The notes under the pieces: generated by a model
Databases searched by the model: none
Seen by the model: only the letters and a program-made list of their open reading frames with translations
What the model was told of the DNA's origin: nothing
Translations under genes and position numbers: made by a program
From: CAZDXB01 sp964509335
Lineage (GTDB): Bacteria > Bacteroidota > Ignavibacteria > Kapaibacteriales > UBA2268
Direction of reading: 5' to 3'
NCBI GenBank assembly: GCA_964509335.1
Contig: CAZDXB010000002.1
Span: 62,001 to 126,000, forward strand
Length of the DNA stretch: 64,000 bases
Shown here: piece after piece, positions 51,350-60,356 of the stretch
Numbering within the stretch: position 1 is the stretch's first letter
How the letters are laid out: each line of letters starts with the position of its first letter

Positions 51350-52103
51350 TAGAAGAAAGTTCTTATCCGCCGCCGGTTTAGCCGCGGCTCTCGGAATAGC
51401 AGGAAAACCGACTTACGATATCCTTGCCGGAGAGAAAACGGCTCCGAATCCCACAACAAAACGCTGGGCTATGGCTATCGACATCCGAAAATTGATGGAT
51501 AATCCTTCGGTAATGAACAAATGCATAGAAGCCTGCGCCAAGACGCATAATATACCGAAAATTGAAAACGAAAAAGAAGAAGTTAAATGGATTTGGAAAG
51601 AGCCGTTCGAACACGCGTTTATCGAACAAGAAAACGAATATATTCCCGATGAAATTCTACATCATCCGATATTGCTGCTGTGCAATCATTGCGAAAATCC
51701 TCCTTGCACGCGCGTATGCCCCACGCAGGCGACTTGGAAACGCGAAGAAGACGGATTGGTTATGATGGACTGGCACCGATGTATCGGTTGCCGCTATTGT
51801 ATGGCGGCTTGTCCTTACGGCTCTAGAAGCTTCAATTGGAAAGACCCGAGACCGAATATCGACGAAATCAATCAGGAATTTCCAACTCGAATGAGAGGCG
51901 TTGTCGAAAAATGTTCCTTCTGCGACGAACGAATAGCCGTAGGAAAAAAACCCGCCTGCGTCGAAGTATGCGAAAAAGACGAATTGGTATTCGGAGATTT
52001 GAACGACCCGAATTCTAAAGTCAGAAAAGTTCTTAAAAACAATTACTCTATCAGAAGAAAGCCCGAATTGGGGGCTCAACCTGGAATTTATTATATAGTT
52101 TAA
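51339..52103 (+). CDS. dsrO: DsrO, periplasmic ferredoxin-like Fe-S subunit
   Basis: 254 residues. A Tat signal (SRRKFLSAAGLAAALG, RR at 5-6) indicates export in folded state. Four cluster-binding groups follow, among them CNHCENPPCTRVCP, CIGCRYCMAACPYG and CSFCDERI...CVEVC, the NrfC/HybA-type arrangement. It carries electrons between DsrJ and DsrP on the periplasmic face. Confidence 0.94.
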   Translation: MKTSRRKFLSAAGLAAALGIAGKPTYDILAGEKTAPNPTTKRWAMAIDIRKLMDNPSVMNKCIEACAKTHNIPKIENEKEEVKWIWKEPFEHAFIEQENEYIPDEILHHPILLLCNHCENPPCTRVCPTQATWKREEDGLVMMDWHRCIGCRYCMAACPYGSRSFNWKDPRPNIDEINQEFPTRMRGVVEKCSFCDERIAVGKKPACVEVCEKDELVFGDLNDPNSKVRKVLKNNYSIRRKPELGAQPGIYYIV

Positions 52104-52116
52104 GGGATATGAGCTT

Positions 52117-53280
52117 ATGTTAGAAAAAGTATTCTCAGGAACGAAAAATTATTGGTTATGGATTATTTTTCTGCTCGTTTTAAGCGGCGTAGGAGTCGTC
52201 GCTTTTATACATCAGTTTAACGAAGGCTTGCAGGTAACGGGAATGAGCAGAGACGTTACTTGGGGGATTTATATCGCTCAGTTCACTTTCCTAGTCGGAG
52301 TGGCGGCTTCCGCCGTTATGGTCGTTCTGCCTTACTATTTGCACAACTACAAAAAATTCGGCAAGATTACCATTTTCGGCGAATTCTTAGCCATCGGAGC
52401 GGTTATAATGTGTATGGCGTTTATTTTTGTCGATATGGGACAACCTCTTAGAGTATTGAACGTAGCCCTATATCCCACGCCGAACTCGCCTATGTTCTGG
52501 GACTTTATATCTCTCGGCGGATATCTGGTTCTGAATATAATAATCAGCCGCGTTGCGCTGAACTCCGAGAAGAAAGGCATAAAACCGCCGAAATGGGTTA
52601 AGCCGTTCATCTATATTTCTATTCCTTGGGCGGTCAGCATCCACACCGTTACGGCGTTTCTTTACTCGGGTCTCGCCGCGAGACCTTTCTGGATGAGCGC
52701 TATTATGGCTCCCAGATTTTTGGCGACCGCTTTCGCCGCCGGTCCCGCCCTGCTTATCTTGCTTTGCATTATAATGGAGAAACTTACGAAATTCAGCGTT
52801 GGCAAAGAAGCTCTGCACAATTTGGGCGTCATAGTTACCTATGCGATGTGCCTGAACATCTTCTTCCTATTGCTTGAATTATTCACGGCGCTTTACAGCG
52901 GAATTCCGCATCACGCGCACCATTTCGAATTCCTATACTTCGGCTTGCAGGGCAACTACAGCATAGTTCCCTTTATGTGGACTTCCTCAGTATTAGCGAT
53001 TATATCCATTATTATGTTGCTTATTCCCAAAATACGGAAAAACAAAACGACGCTTATGTGGGCGTGCATTTTCGTATTCCTCTCAATCTGGCTCGACAAA
53101 GGATTGGGAATGATTGTCGCCGGATTTACGCCGACTACTCTCGGCTACGTAACGCCTTACTGGCCTACAATTACCGAAACGCTAATATCGATCGGAATTT
53201 TCGCCATTGGAGCGCTAATCATCACGGGGCTATACAAAATAGCGCTCACAATACGCCGGCAATTGAAACAAAGCTACTAA
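52117..53280 (+). CDS. dsrP: DsrP, NrfD-like quinone-interacting membrane subunit
   Basis: 387 residues with about ten membrane helices in the NrfD/PsrC pattern: an early GVVAFIHQFNEGLQVTGM loop and TWGIYIAQFTFLVGVAASA, then PLRVLNV and WDFISLGGYL. It exchanges electrons with menaquinone. It closes the dsrMKJOP operon, 13 bases after dsrO, and is followed by a strong terminator at 53311. Confidence 0.94.
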   Translation: MLEKVFSGTKNYWLWIIFLLVLSGVGVVAFIHQFNEGLQVTGMSRDVTWGIYIAQFTFLVGVAASAVMVVLPYYLHNYKKFGKITIFGEFLAIGAVIMCMAFIFVDMGQPLRVLNVALYPTPNSPMFWDFISLGGYLVLNIIISRVALNSEKKGIKPPKWVKPFIYISIPWAVSIHTVTAFLYSGLAARPFWMSAIMAPRFLATAFAAGPALLILLCIIMEKLTKFSVGKEALHNLGVIVTYAMCLNIFFLLLELFTALYSGIPHHAHHFEFLYFGLQGNYSIVPFMWTSSVLAIISIIMLLIPKIRKNKTTLMWACIFVFLSIWLDKGLGMIVAGFTPTTLGYVTPYWPTITETLISIGIFAIGALIITGLYKIALTIRRQLKQSY

Positions 53281-53310
53281 ACAAAGCAAAAAATATAATA
53301 ACGAGATTCA

Positions 53311-53338
53311 AAACCGCCTCGATTCGGGGCGGTTTTTT
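53311..53338 (+). terminator. Terminator of the dsr operon
   Basis: AAACCGCC (53311-53318) and GGCGGTTT (53328-53335) form an 8-bp stem, followed by a T-run. It is 30 bases after the dsrP stop. Confidence 0.9.
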
Positions 53339-53433
53339 TATTTTATAAAATTAAAATTATCTCTTTACTATTAGCCAAATTTTTTTTATTATTAAGTTTA
53401 TGTTAAAAGACAGCAAACTAATTTGAGGTCGCT

Positions 53434-54267
53434 ATGAGCAAATCTTCTGAAAAAAATAACGGAAAGCCGCTCAAAAAGTATAAAAAGAACGGCAAGCTGA
53501 AACGAAAATACTACGAGAAAGAACTCGCCAAATTGCAATTCGAACTGGTCAAACTCCAGCACTGGGTCAAGCACAAAGGATTTCGGGTAGTGATTGTCTT
53601 CGAGGGAAGAGACGCCGCCGGAAAAGGGGGAACAATCAAACGAATATCCGCTCCTTTGAATCCTCGCGGTTTTCGAATAGTCGCTCTGCCAAAACCATCC
53701 GACAAAGAAAAAACGCAATGGTATTTCCAACGATACGTTTCGCATCTGCCCTCGGCTGGCGAAATCGTTTTGTTCGACAGAAGTTGGTATAACAGAGCCG
53801 GCGTCGAATGGGTGATGGGCTTCTGCACAAGAGAACAATACAGAGAGTTTATGCGCTCCTGCCCAGAGTTTGAAAGGATGCTCGTTCGGTCGGGCATAAT
53901 ATTACTCAAATACTGGTTTTCCGTTAGCGACGAAGAGCAGGAAAAACGCCTGCAAGACAGAGTGAAAAACCCCGCTAAACGTTGGAAATTCTCCGATATG
54001 GACTTGGAGTCGTGGGATAAATGGGTGGAATTCTCCAAAGCTAAAGACAATATGTTCAAATACACAGACACCAAGCAAGCGCCTTGGTTCGTAGTAGAAT
54101 CCGACGACAAGAAAAAAGCCAGGCTCAACTGCATCTCGCATATACTACATAAAATAGAATACGAAGACGTAATCCCAAGACCGAGAGAATTGCCGCCGAG
54201 AAAAATCGTCGAAGACTACATCAGACCTCCTAAAGAAGAACAAACTCACGTACCGGAAATATATTAA
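53434..54267 (+). CDS. ppk2: Polyphosphate kinase 2
   Basis: 277 residues, the one-domain class I size. Walker A is GRDAAGKGG (58-66), and the lid/Walker B region is FDRSWYNRAGVE (114-125). The Lys-rich N-end is usual. The enzyme moves phosphate between polyphosphate and nucleoside diphosphates, mainly making GTP/ATP from polyphosphate, in the cytoplasm. It is monocistronic between two terminators. Confidence 0.95.
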   Translation: MSKSSEKNNGKPLKKYKKNGKLKRKYYEKELAKLQFELVKLQHWVKHKGFRVVIVFEGRDAAGKGGTIKRISAPLNPRGFRIVALPKPSDKEKTQWYFQRYVSHLPSAGEIVLFDRSWYNRAGVEWVMGFCTREQYREFMRSCPEFERMLVRSGIILLKYWFSVSDEEQEKRLQDRVKNPAKRWKFSDMDLESWDKWVEFSKAKDNMFKYTDTKQAPWFVVESDDKKKARLNCISHILHKIEYEDVIPRPRELPPRKIVEDYIRPPKEEQTHVPEIY

Positions 54268-54289
54268 TCCGCCCGCGAATAAATCAACC

Positions 54290-54326
54290 GCGCGTCGCCT
54301 CGTCCGTCGAAGCGACGCGCTTTTTT
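54290..54326 (+). terminator. Terminator after ppk2
   Basis: GCGCGTCGC (54290-54298) and GCGACGCGC (54312-54320) form a 9-bp GC stem with six T following. The inner CTCGTCCGTCGAAG adds weak pairing. Confidence 0.92.
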
Positions 54327-54559
54327 ACGATACTCAACATAGGGAATAATAAAAACCAGCCAAAACATAAATTTAAATCCAAAATCATTTCGTTTTTCCG
54401 ACGCGAAAAAATCAATTCTTGAAAAAGTTTATGAAGACGGAGAAAAAATTGAAAATTTCTCAAAAAAAAATGAAACATTTCAAGAATTTCGTGTTATACA
54501 CTATATACTTCGAACAATTTTTAAAAAGAAAAAACGATAGGAAAAACGGGAGGATTAAA

Positions 54560-57500
54560 ATGAAAAAGGCTTTACTATTATTATTAGTTGCTACAGTTCT
54601 TTGCAATTCCGCTTATAGCCAAATTTTCTCAATATTCGATTTAGACGCTACGAATTTCCCCACAATCAAAGCTAAGTTCATTGTAACAAAGCAAAACGGC
54701 GACCAAATCACTAATCTTTCTCCGGAAGATTTTGAAATTATCGAAAACGGCGTCGAAAGAAACGTAACCAAAGTGTCTTGTCCTTCTTCGGCGCCTCCCG
54801 TTCCGCTTTCGTCCGTTCTTACTATCGACGTCTCGGGTTCTATGTCGGGCAAAAACTTAGAATACGCCAAAGACGCCGCTAAAGCGTGGGTAAACGAGCT
54901 TTCTCTCGGCTCCTCCGATTGCGCTATTACTACTTTCGACACAAAAAACTACTTCAATCAAGATTTTACCGTAGAAAAACACAAACTTCTACGAGCTATA
55001 AACAATATAAGCGCGAAAGGCGGAACTAATTTTGACGCCGGCTTCATAAGCCCAATGGCGGGCGCTCTGCTCGCCGCGAAAGACGGCAAACACAAAAGAG
55101 TCGTCGTATTCCTTACCGACGGACAAGCAGAAGGAAACAAAGAAAAAATAATCAATAAAGCAAAAGAAATTAGAGCTACCGTCTATTGCGTCGTAATAAA
55201 TGAATCCTGCCCCAAAATCTTGCAAGATATCGCAAACGAAACCGGCGGGAAATGGTATGAAAAGATTACCTCTAGCGAACAAGCGGTAAAAATTTACAAA
55301 GAAATACTGCAAACGGCGCGAATAGGCAATCCCTGCAATATCGAATGGACGAGTCAAATAGATTGCGAAGCGTTTAAAAACGCCGATATAACTTGTCTGC
55401 CAATAGCGAAAAGCGCCGTAGTAAAATACAGAGTCGAAAAAGACCAAATTGCCTCACTCGAAGTTAATCCCCTTAGCGTTAGATTTGGAGGAGTGAAACC
55501 CGGCAATTCTAAAGACACAAACGTTACCGTTACGGCTTACAATTCAGATTTCTCAATCTCAAACATAATTGACGAAAACGAAGAATTTGAAATAGAACCT
55601 AAAAGCTTCGAATTGCGAAAAGGCAAGAGTCAAGATTTGACAATTACTTTTACCCCTCAAGATAGCGGATATTCCTTTTCGCGTTTTTCTTTGGAAGGAA
55701 GCCCCTGCGGCAGTTATCTATACGTTACCGGCGGTTTCCCCGACGTTCCACCCGACAAAAAAACGCTAACGGTAACGCATCCTAACGGCGGCGAACAATT
55801 CCTCGCCGGCGCCGACACCGTCATTACTTGGGAAGGAATTTCTCCCGACGAAACAGTCTCTTTGGAATACAGCGTTGACGAAGGAAATAGCTGGAAAAAA
55901 ATTAGCGACGCCGCTACCGGCAACAAATTCCAATGGAAAAACCTCCCCGATACAACAAGCGATAAATGCTTGGTAAAAGCGGAAGTCAACGACATTTTAT
56001 TGTGGTCAACGGAATCAATTAAAAGTCAAAGTTTAGATTGGAATTCAGACGGAACGATGATAGCTTATCCCGGCGGCAATAATATTAAGATTATCGACGC
56101 CCAATCCGGCGAAACAATCCATATCTTTTCGGGACTCGACGTTAACGGCGATAATCTCGCGTGGAGTAGCGACGATGAAAAAATTGCTTTCTCCGGCTCA
56201 AACGGCGCTTATATAATTAACGCGTTCACGGGCAAAGTCATAGAAACTCTTGAAAAAACCAGCAGTATAAAAGGTCTTGTTTGGAGCCCAGACAACTCTA
56301 AATTAGCGGCTGTGCAAAAATACTCAGTATTAATCTGGGACGCTAAAACCGGCGATTTGCTTAATAGATTAACCCCCGAAACAGGCATTGGACTTCTTGG
56401 AGTTGAATGGAGTCCCGACGGTTCGAAAATAGCCTCTTGTTCTTGGGCTATATCCTTTAAAATCTGGGACGTAGAATCGGGCGAACAAATCAGTACTATC
56501 GAGAAGCACTCGGGAAGCGTATTTTCCCTCTCTTGGAGCCCCGACGGTTCGAAAATAGCTTCCGGCTCGCGAGACGAATCAATAAAGATTTGGAACGCCG
56601 ATACGGGAGAGGAAATAAATCAGTTTACCGGACACGCCGGTTACGTTTACAGCGTCGATTGGAGCCCAGACGGCTCGAAAATCGTTTCAGCTTCGCAAGA
56701 CAAAACCGTTAAAATATGGAACGTAAATACCGGCGAGGAAATAAAACACCTCGAAGGACATAATTACGAAGTCAAAACGACGCTATGGAGTCCAGACGGC
56801 TCGAAAATCGTTTCGGGTTCTACGGCTGGCTCTATCTTTGTTTGGAAAGCGGAAACGGGCGAAATAATAACCTCGAAAATCGGACACTCCGGCGCAGTTC
56901 GAGACGTAGATTGGAGCCCAGACGGCTCGAAATTAGCCACCGCGTCCAGCGATTATTCCGTTAAAATATGGAACGCGAAAACAGGCGAATACTTAAATAC
57001 GGTTTTAGGAAAAAGAGTCGCTTGGAGCCCAGACGGCTCGAAATTAGCCACGCTCGTTCACGATATATATATTTATTTATGGGACGCCGAAACAGGAGAC
57101 CAATTAGATATTTTGGAAGGACACACGAATAACATACGAGATTTCGCTTGGAACCCAGGCGGCTCAAAAATTGCCAGCGGAGCGAAATACGGCAGAATAA
57201 AAATCTGGGATATTAATACTAGCGAAGAAATTTTAACAATTTACGAAAGTCTAACGGACGTAAACAGCGTCGCTTGGAGCCCAGACGGCTCCAAAATCCT
57301 CTCTTGTAACGCTATTGCCTTTAATTTTAGAGGCGAAATAATAATTTGGGACGCAAACTCCGGCGACAGAATTTCTACGTTAAGCGAAGAATCCGCTTAT
57401 ATCGAAGACGCTGACTGGAGCCCAGACGGTTCGAAAATAGCTTCCACATCCACTTTTTACAAAAAAATTAAGATATTCGACGCCGATACGGGAGACGAAT

Positions 57501-59461
57501 TACGAACTTTGTCTGACCTCAGCGTCTTTATTCATACGGTCGATTGGAACCCCGACGGGTATAGACTTGCCACCGGCTCAAGCGACAATACTATAAGAAT
57601 CTGGGACGTTGATTCCGGCGAAGAAATTGAATCGATAAAAATGCATTCAAGCGACGTTAGTAGCGTAGCTTGGGGCGCCGCCGGACTCAAAATCGCCTCA
57701 GGCTCAACGGACCAAACAGCCAAAATCTTCGACTTAGGCGTAGAACCTCTGCAAAAAGACTTTTCCGACTCCGTTTGGTCGCTCGCAACGCCCAAAGCTG
57801 AAGCGCTCGACGTAGATATGGGCAAGGTAGTCGTCGGCGAAAGCAAAGACTCCGTCGTTAAAGCGTTTCTAAAAAATACGGGAGCGTATCCCTGCAAAAT
57901 CAACTCCATCAGATTCAGAGGAAATTACTACAACCAATTTGATATAATAAGCGGGGTCCCGCCCTTCACTATTCCGGCGGGAGAGGAAAAACCCGTAGAG
58001 TTCCATTTTGAACCAACAATCGCGCAAGAAATCACGGCTTCTTTAGATATTGAAACCCAAGTAAAAACATTACGCCATACAATCAAAGGCGAAGGCGTTC
58101 ATCCCGAACTGGAAGTCTTCTCCGACATAATCGACTTCGGAAAAGTCAGGCTCTCTTGCGACTCAGTTATTTCTAAAGTCGTTCTGACTAACATCGCGAC
58201 GGAAACAATCAACATCGACTCTACCGTTATGCTCGGACCCGATAAAACACAGTTCGAAATTATCTCCGGCGGAGGAGACTTCACTTTAGCTACCCAAGAA
58301 AGCCGCGAAATAACCGTCCGCTTCGCTCCGCAATATACCGGCAGAACCAGCGGGCAAATCGGCTTTTATTACGACCATTTCGCTTCGCCCGCCAAAACGT
58401 TACTGTTCGGAGAGGGAATTAGCGACTGCGACGAAACAGGCTTCTACTACTCCAATTTCGACAACGCAGTCGATTTAAACGTCATAGAATACGCCGAGGA
58501 ACAAGGAAACTCGATGGTATTAACGCCGGCGGCGGCTTGGCAAAAAGGAGCCGTCTGGCGCTCAAACAGAATGCCGGTCAAAAAAGGATTTACGACCGAG
58601 TTTTCCTTCAGGTTATCGGAGGGAAATCAAGACGCTTCGCCTACAAAAGAAAAATACGCCGGAGCCGACGGCGTAGCTTTCGTTGTGCAAAATCAATCGC
58701 CCGCGGCAATCGGTCGTTCCGGCAAGGGCGTCGGATATTCCGGCATAAAGAACTGTTGCGTCGTAGAGTTCGACGCATACGACAACAACGTGGAAGGTCA
58801 ATTCAGCGACCCGGGAGAGGTTCACGCAGGAGTATTTTATAGCGACAGTTCAAAGGTAGTATCCAGCGAACACGGTTCGCAAACGCACGCCGAATCGACA
58901 AGCGACATTATGCCTATAATTCCCGACGGAAGAACCTATTACGCTAAAATCGACTACAACTTGGATTCGCTAAAAAATCTGGTTATATATTTAGATACGA
59001 CCCAAGAGTTCAAATCGCCTCCGGTTTTAATAATAGAGAATTTCGAAGGCTTAGACAACATCGGCTTAGAAAAAGAGGAATTCGCTTGGGTAGGATTCAC
59101 TTCGGCTACTGGCGCGGCTTATGAAAAGCACGAACTGCTCGACTGGTATTTCTGCCCGAAACCGACCGACGCCGTTTTAGACGTCGATTGGCTAAAGCAA
59201 GCTCAGGGAGATTTCGAAGCGTATCCTAATCCGACGTCGGACAAATTGAATATAATGTATTCGTTAGAAAAGACAAGCTACGTAGAAATCCGCATAGTCG
59301 ATTTAATCGGCAGAACCGAAAAGCTAATAAACCGAGAATTATCTATACGGGGCGAGCACAAGATAGAAGCGAACGTAAACGACTTAAAGCCGGGAATATA
59401 CAACATCGTTTTACAGACGGACAATTACGTAAAAACGAGACGAGTTATAATTGTAAGGTAA
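54560..59461 (+). CDS. Giant T9SS surface protein: vWA, 14 WD40-type repeats, ASH-like, L-type lectin, sorting domain
   Basis: 1633 residues from ATG 54560, chosen because GGGAGG lies 7 bases upstream and a clean signal follows (KKALLLLLVATVLCNSAYSQ). Order: a vWA domain (~85-250) with MIDAS DVSGS at 90-94; an ASH-like Ig domain (~300-400); a short Ig-like domain; 14 WD40-type repeats (~490-1065), each with WSPDGSKI or a variant and a WD/WN strand end (IWNADTGE); two further ASH/HYDIN-like modules (~1075-1285); a legume-like lectin domain (~1293-1535) with GADGVAFVVQN; and a T9SS type A sorting tail (YPNPTSDKLNIMY to RRVIIVR, ~1552-1633). It should be secreted and displayed, binding glycans and partner proteins. 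The 14 repeats fit two seven-bladed propellers. Confidence 0.9.
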   Translation: MKKALLLLLVATVLCNSAYSQIFSIFDLDATNFPTIKAKFIVTKQNGDQITNLSPEDFEIIENGVERNVTKVSCPSSAPPVPLSSVLTIDVSGSMSGKNLEYAKDAAKAWVNELSLGSSDCAITTFDTKNYFNQDFTVEKHKLLRAINNISAKGGTNFDAGFISPMAGALLAAKDGKHKRVVVFLTDGQAEGNKEKIINKAKEIRATVYCVVINESCPKILQDIANETGGKWYEKITSSEQAVKIYKEILQTARIGNPCNIEWTSQIDCEAFKNADITCLPIAKSAVVKYRVEKDQIASLEVNPLSVRFGGVKPGNSKDTNVTVTAYNSDFSISNIIDENEEFEIEPKSFELRKGKSQDLTITFTPQDSGYSFSRFSLEGSPCGSYLYVTGGFPDVPPDKKTLTVTHPNGGEQFLAGADTVITWEGISPDETVSLEYSVDEGNSWKKISDAATGNKFQWKNLPDTTSDKCLVKAEVNDILLWSTESIKSQSLDWNSDGTMIAYPGGNNIKIIDAQSGETIHIFSGLDVNGDNLAWSSDDEKIAFSGSNGAYIINAFTGKVIETLEKTSSIKGLVWSPDNSKLAAVQKYSVLIWDAKTGDLLNRLTPETGIGLLGVEWSPDGSKIASCSWAISFKIWDVESGEQISTIEKHSGSVFSLSWSPDGSKIASGSRDESIKIWNADTGEEINQFTGHAGYVYSVDWSPDGSKIVSASQDKTVKIWNVNTGEEIKHLEGHNYEVKTTLWSPDGSKIVSGSTAGSIFVWKAETGEIITSKIGHSGAVRDVDWSPDGSKLATASSDYSVKIWNAKTGEYLNTVLGKRVAWSPDGSKLATLVHDIYIYLWDAETGDQLDILEGHTNNIRDFAWNPGGSKIASGAKYGRIKIWDINTSEEILTIYESLTDVNSVAWSPDGSKILSCNAIAFNFRGEIIIWDANSGDRISTLSEESAYIEDADWSPDGSKIASTSTFYKKIKIFDADTGDELRTLSDLSVFIHTVDWNPDGYRLATGSSDNTIRIWDVDSGEEIESIKMHSSDVSSVAWGAAGLKIASGSTDQTAKIFDLGVEPLQKDFSDSVWSLATPKAEALDVDMGKVVVGESKDSVVKAFLKNTGAYPCKINSIRFRGNYYNQFDIISGVPPFTIPAGEEKPVEFHFEPTIAQEITASLDIETQVKTLRHTIKGEGVHPELEVFSDIIDFGKVRLSCDSVISKVVLTNIATETINIDSTVMLGPDKTQFEIISGGGDFTLATQESREITVRFAPQYTGRTSGQIGFYYDHFASPAKTLLFGEGISDCDETGFYYSNFDNAVDLNVIEYAEEQGNSMVLTPAAAWQKGAVWRSNRMPVKKGFTTEFSFRLSEGNQDASPTKEKYAGADGVAFVVQNQSPAAIGRSGKGVGYSGIKNCCVVEFDAYDNNVEGQFSDPGEVHAGVFYSDSSKVVSSEHGSQTHAESTSDIMPIIPDGRTYYAKIDYNLDSLKNLVIYLDTTQEFKSPPVLIIENFEGLDNIGLEKEEFAWVGFTSATGAAYEKHELLDWYFCPKPTDAVLDVDWLKQAQGDFEAYPNPTSDKLNIMYSLEKTSYVEIRIVDLIGRTEKLINRELSIRGEHKIEANVNDLKPGIYNIVLQTDNYVKTRRVIIVR
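56030..57745 (+). repeat. Tandem WD40-type repeat array inside the giant surface protein gene
   Basis: Fourteen units of about 110-135 bases. At least seven keep the same bases for the core, with TGGAGCCCAGACGG followed by CTCGAAA repeated (e.g. near 56657, 56921, 57025, 57275), although the surrounding bases diverge. Codon-level identity in the core suggests recent duplication or gene conversion. The outer units (first three, tenth, thirteenth, fourteenth) are more diverged. Confidence 0.8.
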
Positions 59462-59482
59462 ATTTGGCGACGAGACGGAAAA

Positions 59483-59556
59483 CTCCTTACAAAATCGGAG
59501 TTTTGTAAGGAGAACGCAAGATTTAACTCCTTCCCAAATTGCAATTTGGAGAGGAG
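59483..59556. repeat. Two related hairpins after the giant protein gene
   Basis: CTCCTTACAAAA (59483-59494) and TTTTGTAAGGAG (59501-59512) form a 12-bp stem. A second hairpin has CCAAATT (59534-59540) / AATTTGG (59543-59549) with outer CTCC (59527) / GGAG (59553). Both share CTCCTT...AA / TT...GGAG and resemble the one at 694-727. They lie 3' of a plus-strand gene and a minus-strand gene, so may end either transcript, but lack T-runs. Confidence 0.6.
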
Positions 59557-59598
59557 TAGGAGACGGTAGAGACCCAAAATTTTGCATCTCTGCAACTA

Positions 59599-59898
59599 TC
59601 AATTTATCTGAATGCCCGTTTTGAGGATACGCTTTGCAAATCCGCTTTTGTCGGATTTCTCCGAAATTATTATCGGTTCTATACGAACGTCGATTTTATC
59701 GACTAATTCAAAAAGCTTAGCCGACAAAATCCAGTGATTTGGGCTTATTTCGTTTACAAAAAAAGCGACGTCGATATCGCTTTCTTCTTTTTGTTCGCCT
59801 CTTGAAAACGAACCAAAAACAACTACTCTTTCAAAATCCAAAAAACTCTTCGCTCGTTTCGCAAGCTCTTTTACTTTGTCAATAACTTCTTTATCCAT
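59599..59898 (-). CDS. MNT-type nucleotidyltransferase, second HEPN-MNT pair
   Basis: 99 residues. The GSX10DXD site is G29-S30 then D41-I-D43 (GSFSRGEQKEESDID), with a further acidic residue in IDVRIEPI. It overlaps its HEPN partner by 28 bases and lies downstream of it. It is likely the antitoxin or modifying partner. It is about 35% like the mntA at 1205 only around the motif, so the two pairs are not recent duplicates. Confidence 0.85.
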   Translation of the reverse strand: MDKEVIDKVKELAKRAKSFLDFERVVVFGSFSRGEQKEESDIDVAFFVNEISPNHWILSAKLFELVDKIDVRIEPIIISEKSDKSGFAKRILKTGIQIN

Positions 59899-60269
59899 TT
59901 AAAAAATTCCTTAAGTTCAGAATACAACTGTTCACAGTAATCTTGAGACAGATGCTTACTAATTTCCGCCTTATTTGTTGGATACCTTGCCTCAATATTT
60001 AGAGGCGCCAACTTATAAAGTAATTCTTTATTTTTTTCATTAAGTAATTCGTTTATTCCAGACCTTTCCGATAGTTTTAAAAGATTATGGATATAGGGCG
60101 GCTCTTCCGATTTTTTCTTTAAAAAATAAGCCTTTAGAAGTTTTTCAGCGGTTAAATGACATAAAAATCCAAAATGAAGAAAACGTTTTGACTTTAAAAC
60201 AATTTCAGCTGTAATGAAATCTTCTTCAGCTAAATCTAGCCAATATTCAATCTTTTCTTCTATATCCAT
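59871..60269 (-). CDS. HEPN-domain protein, second HEPN-MNT pair
   Basis: 132 residues, helical. It fits the HEPN family by HLTAEKLLKAYFLKK (~38-52), then PPYIHNLLKL and LNIEARYPT near 90-98. It lacks the RX4HXY site of the HepT at 801, so its mode of action may differ; it may be a non-ribonuclease HEPN. It comes first in the operon and overlaps the MNT gene. Toxin, defence or regulatory roles are all possible. Confidence 0.83.
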   Translation of the reverse strand: MDIEEKIEYWLDLAEEDFITAEIVLKSKRFLHFGFLCHLTAEKLLKAYFLKKKSEEPPYIHNLLKLSERSGINELLNEKNKELLYKLAPLNIEARYPTNKAEISKHLSQDYCEQLYSELKEFFKWIKKLLTK

Positions 60270-60356
60270 CTTTCGTTACCTTCTTTGGCACAAATTAAAT
60301 CAAATTTTTTTATTACAAAAAGGGGAAATCGTTATAAAGCAAAAAACCTCCCCCCT

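Noticed and set aside
53511..54134. 207-residue frame antisense to ppk2
   Set aside because: ppk2 on the plus strand has all family motifs; the antisense frame has no recognisable domain and follows from codon bias.
56030..57745. Possible CRISPR-like array
   Set aside because: Repeats are irregularly spaced, in coding frame, and encode WD40-type repeats; no cas genes are nearby.
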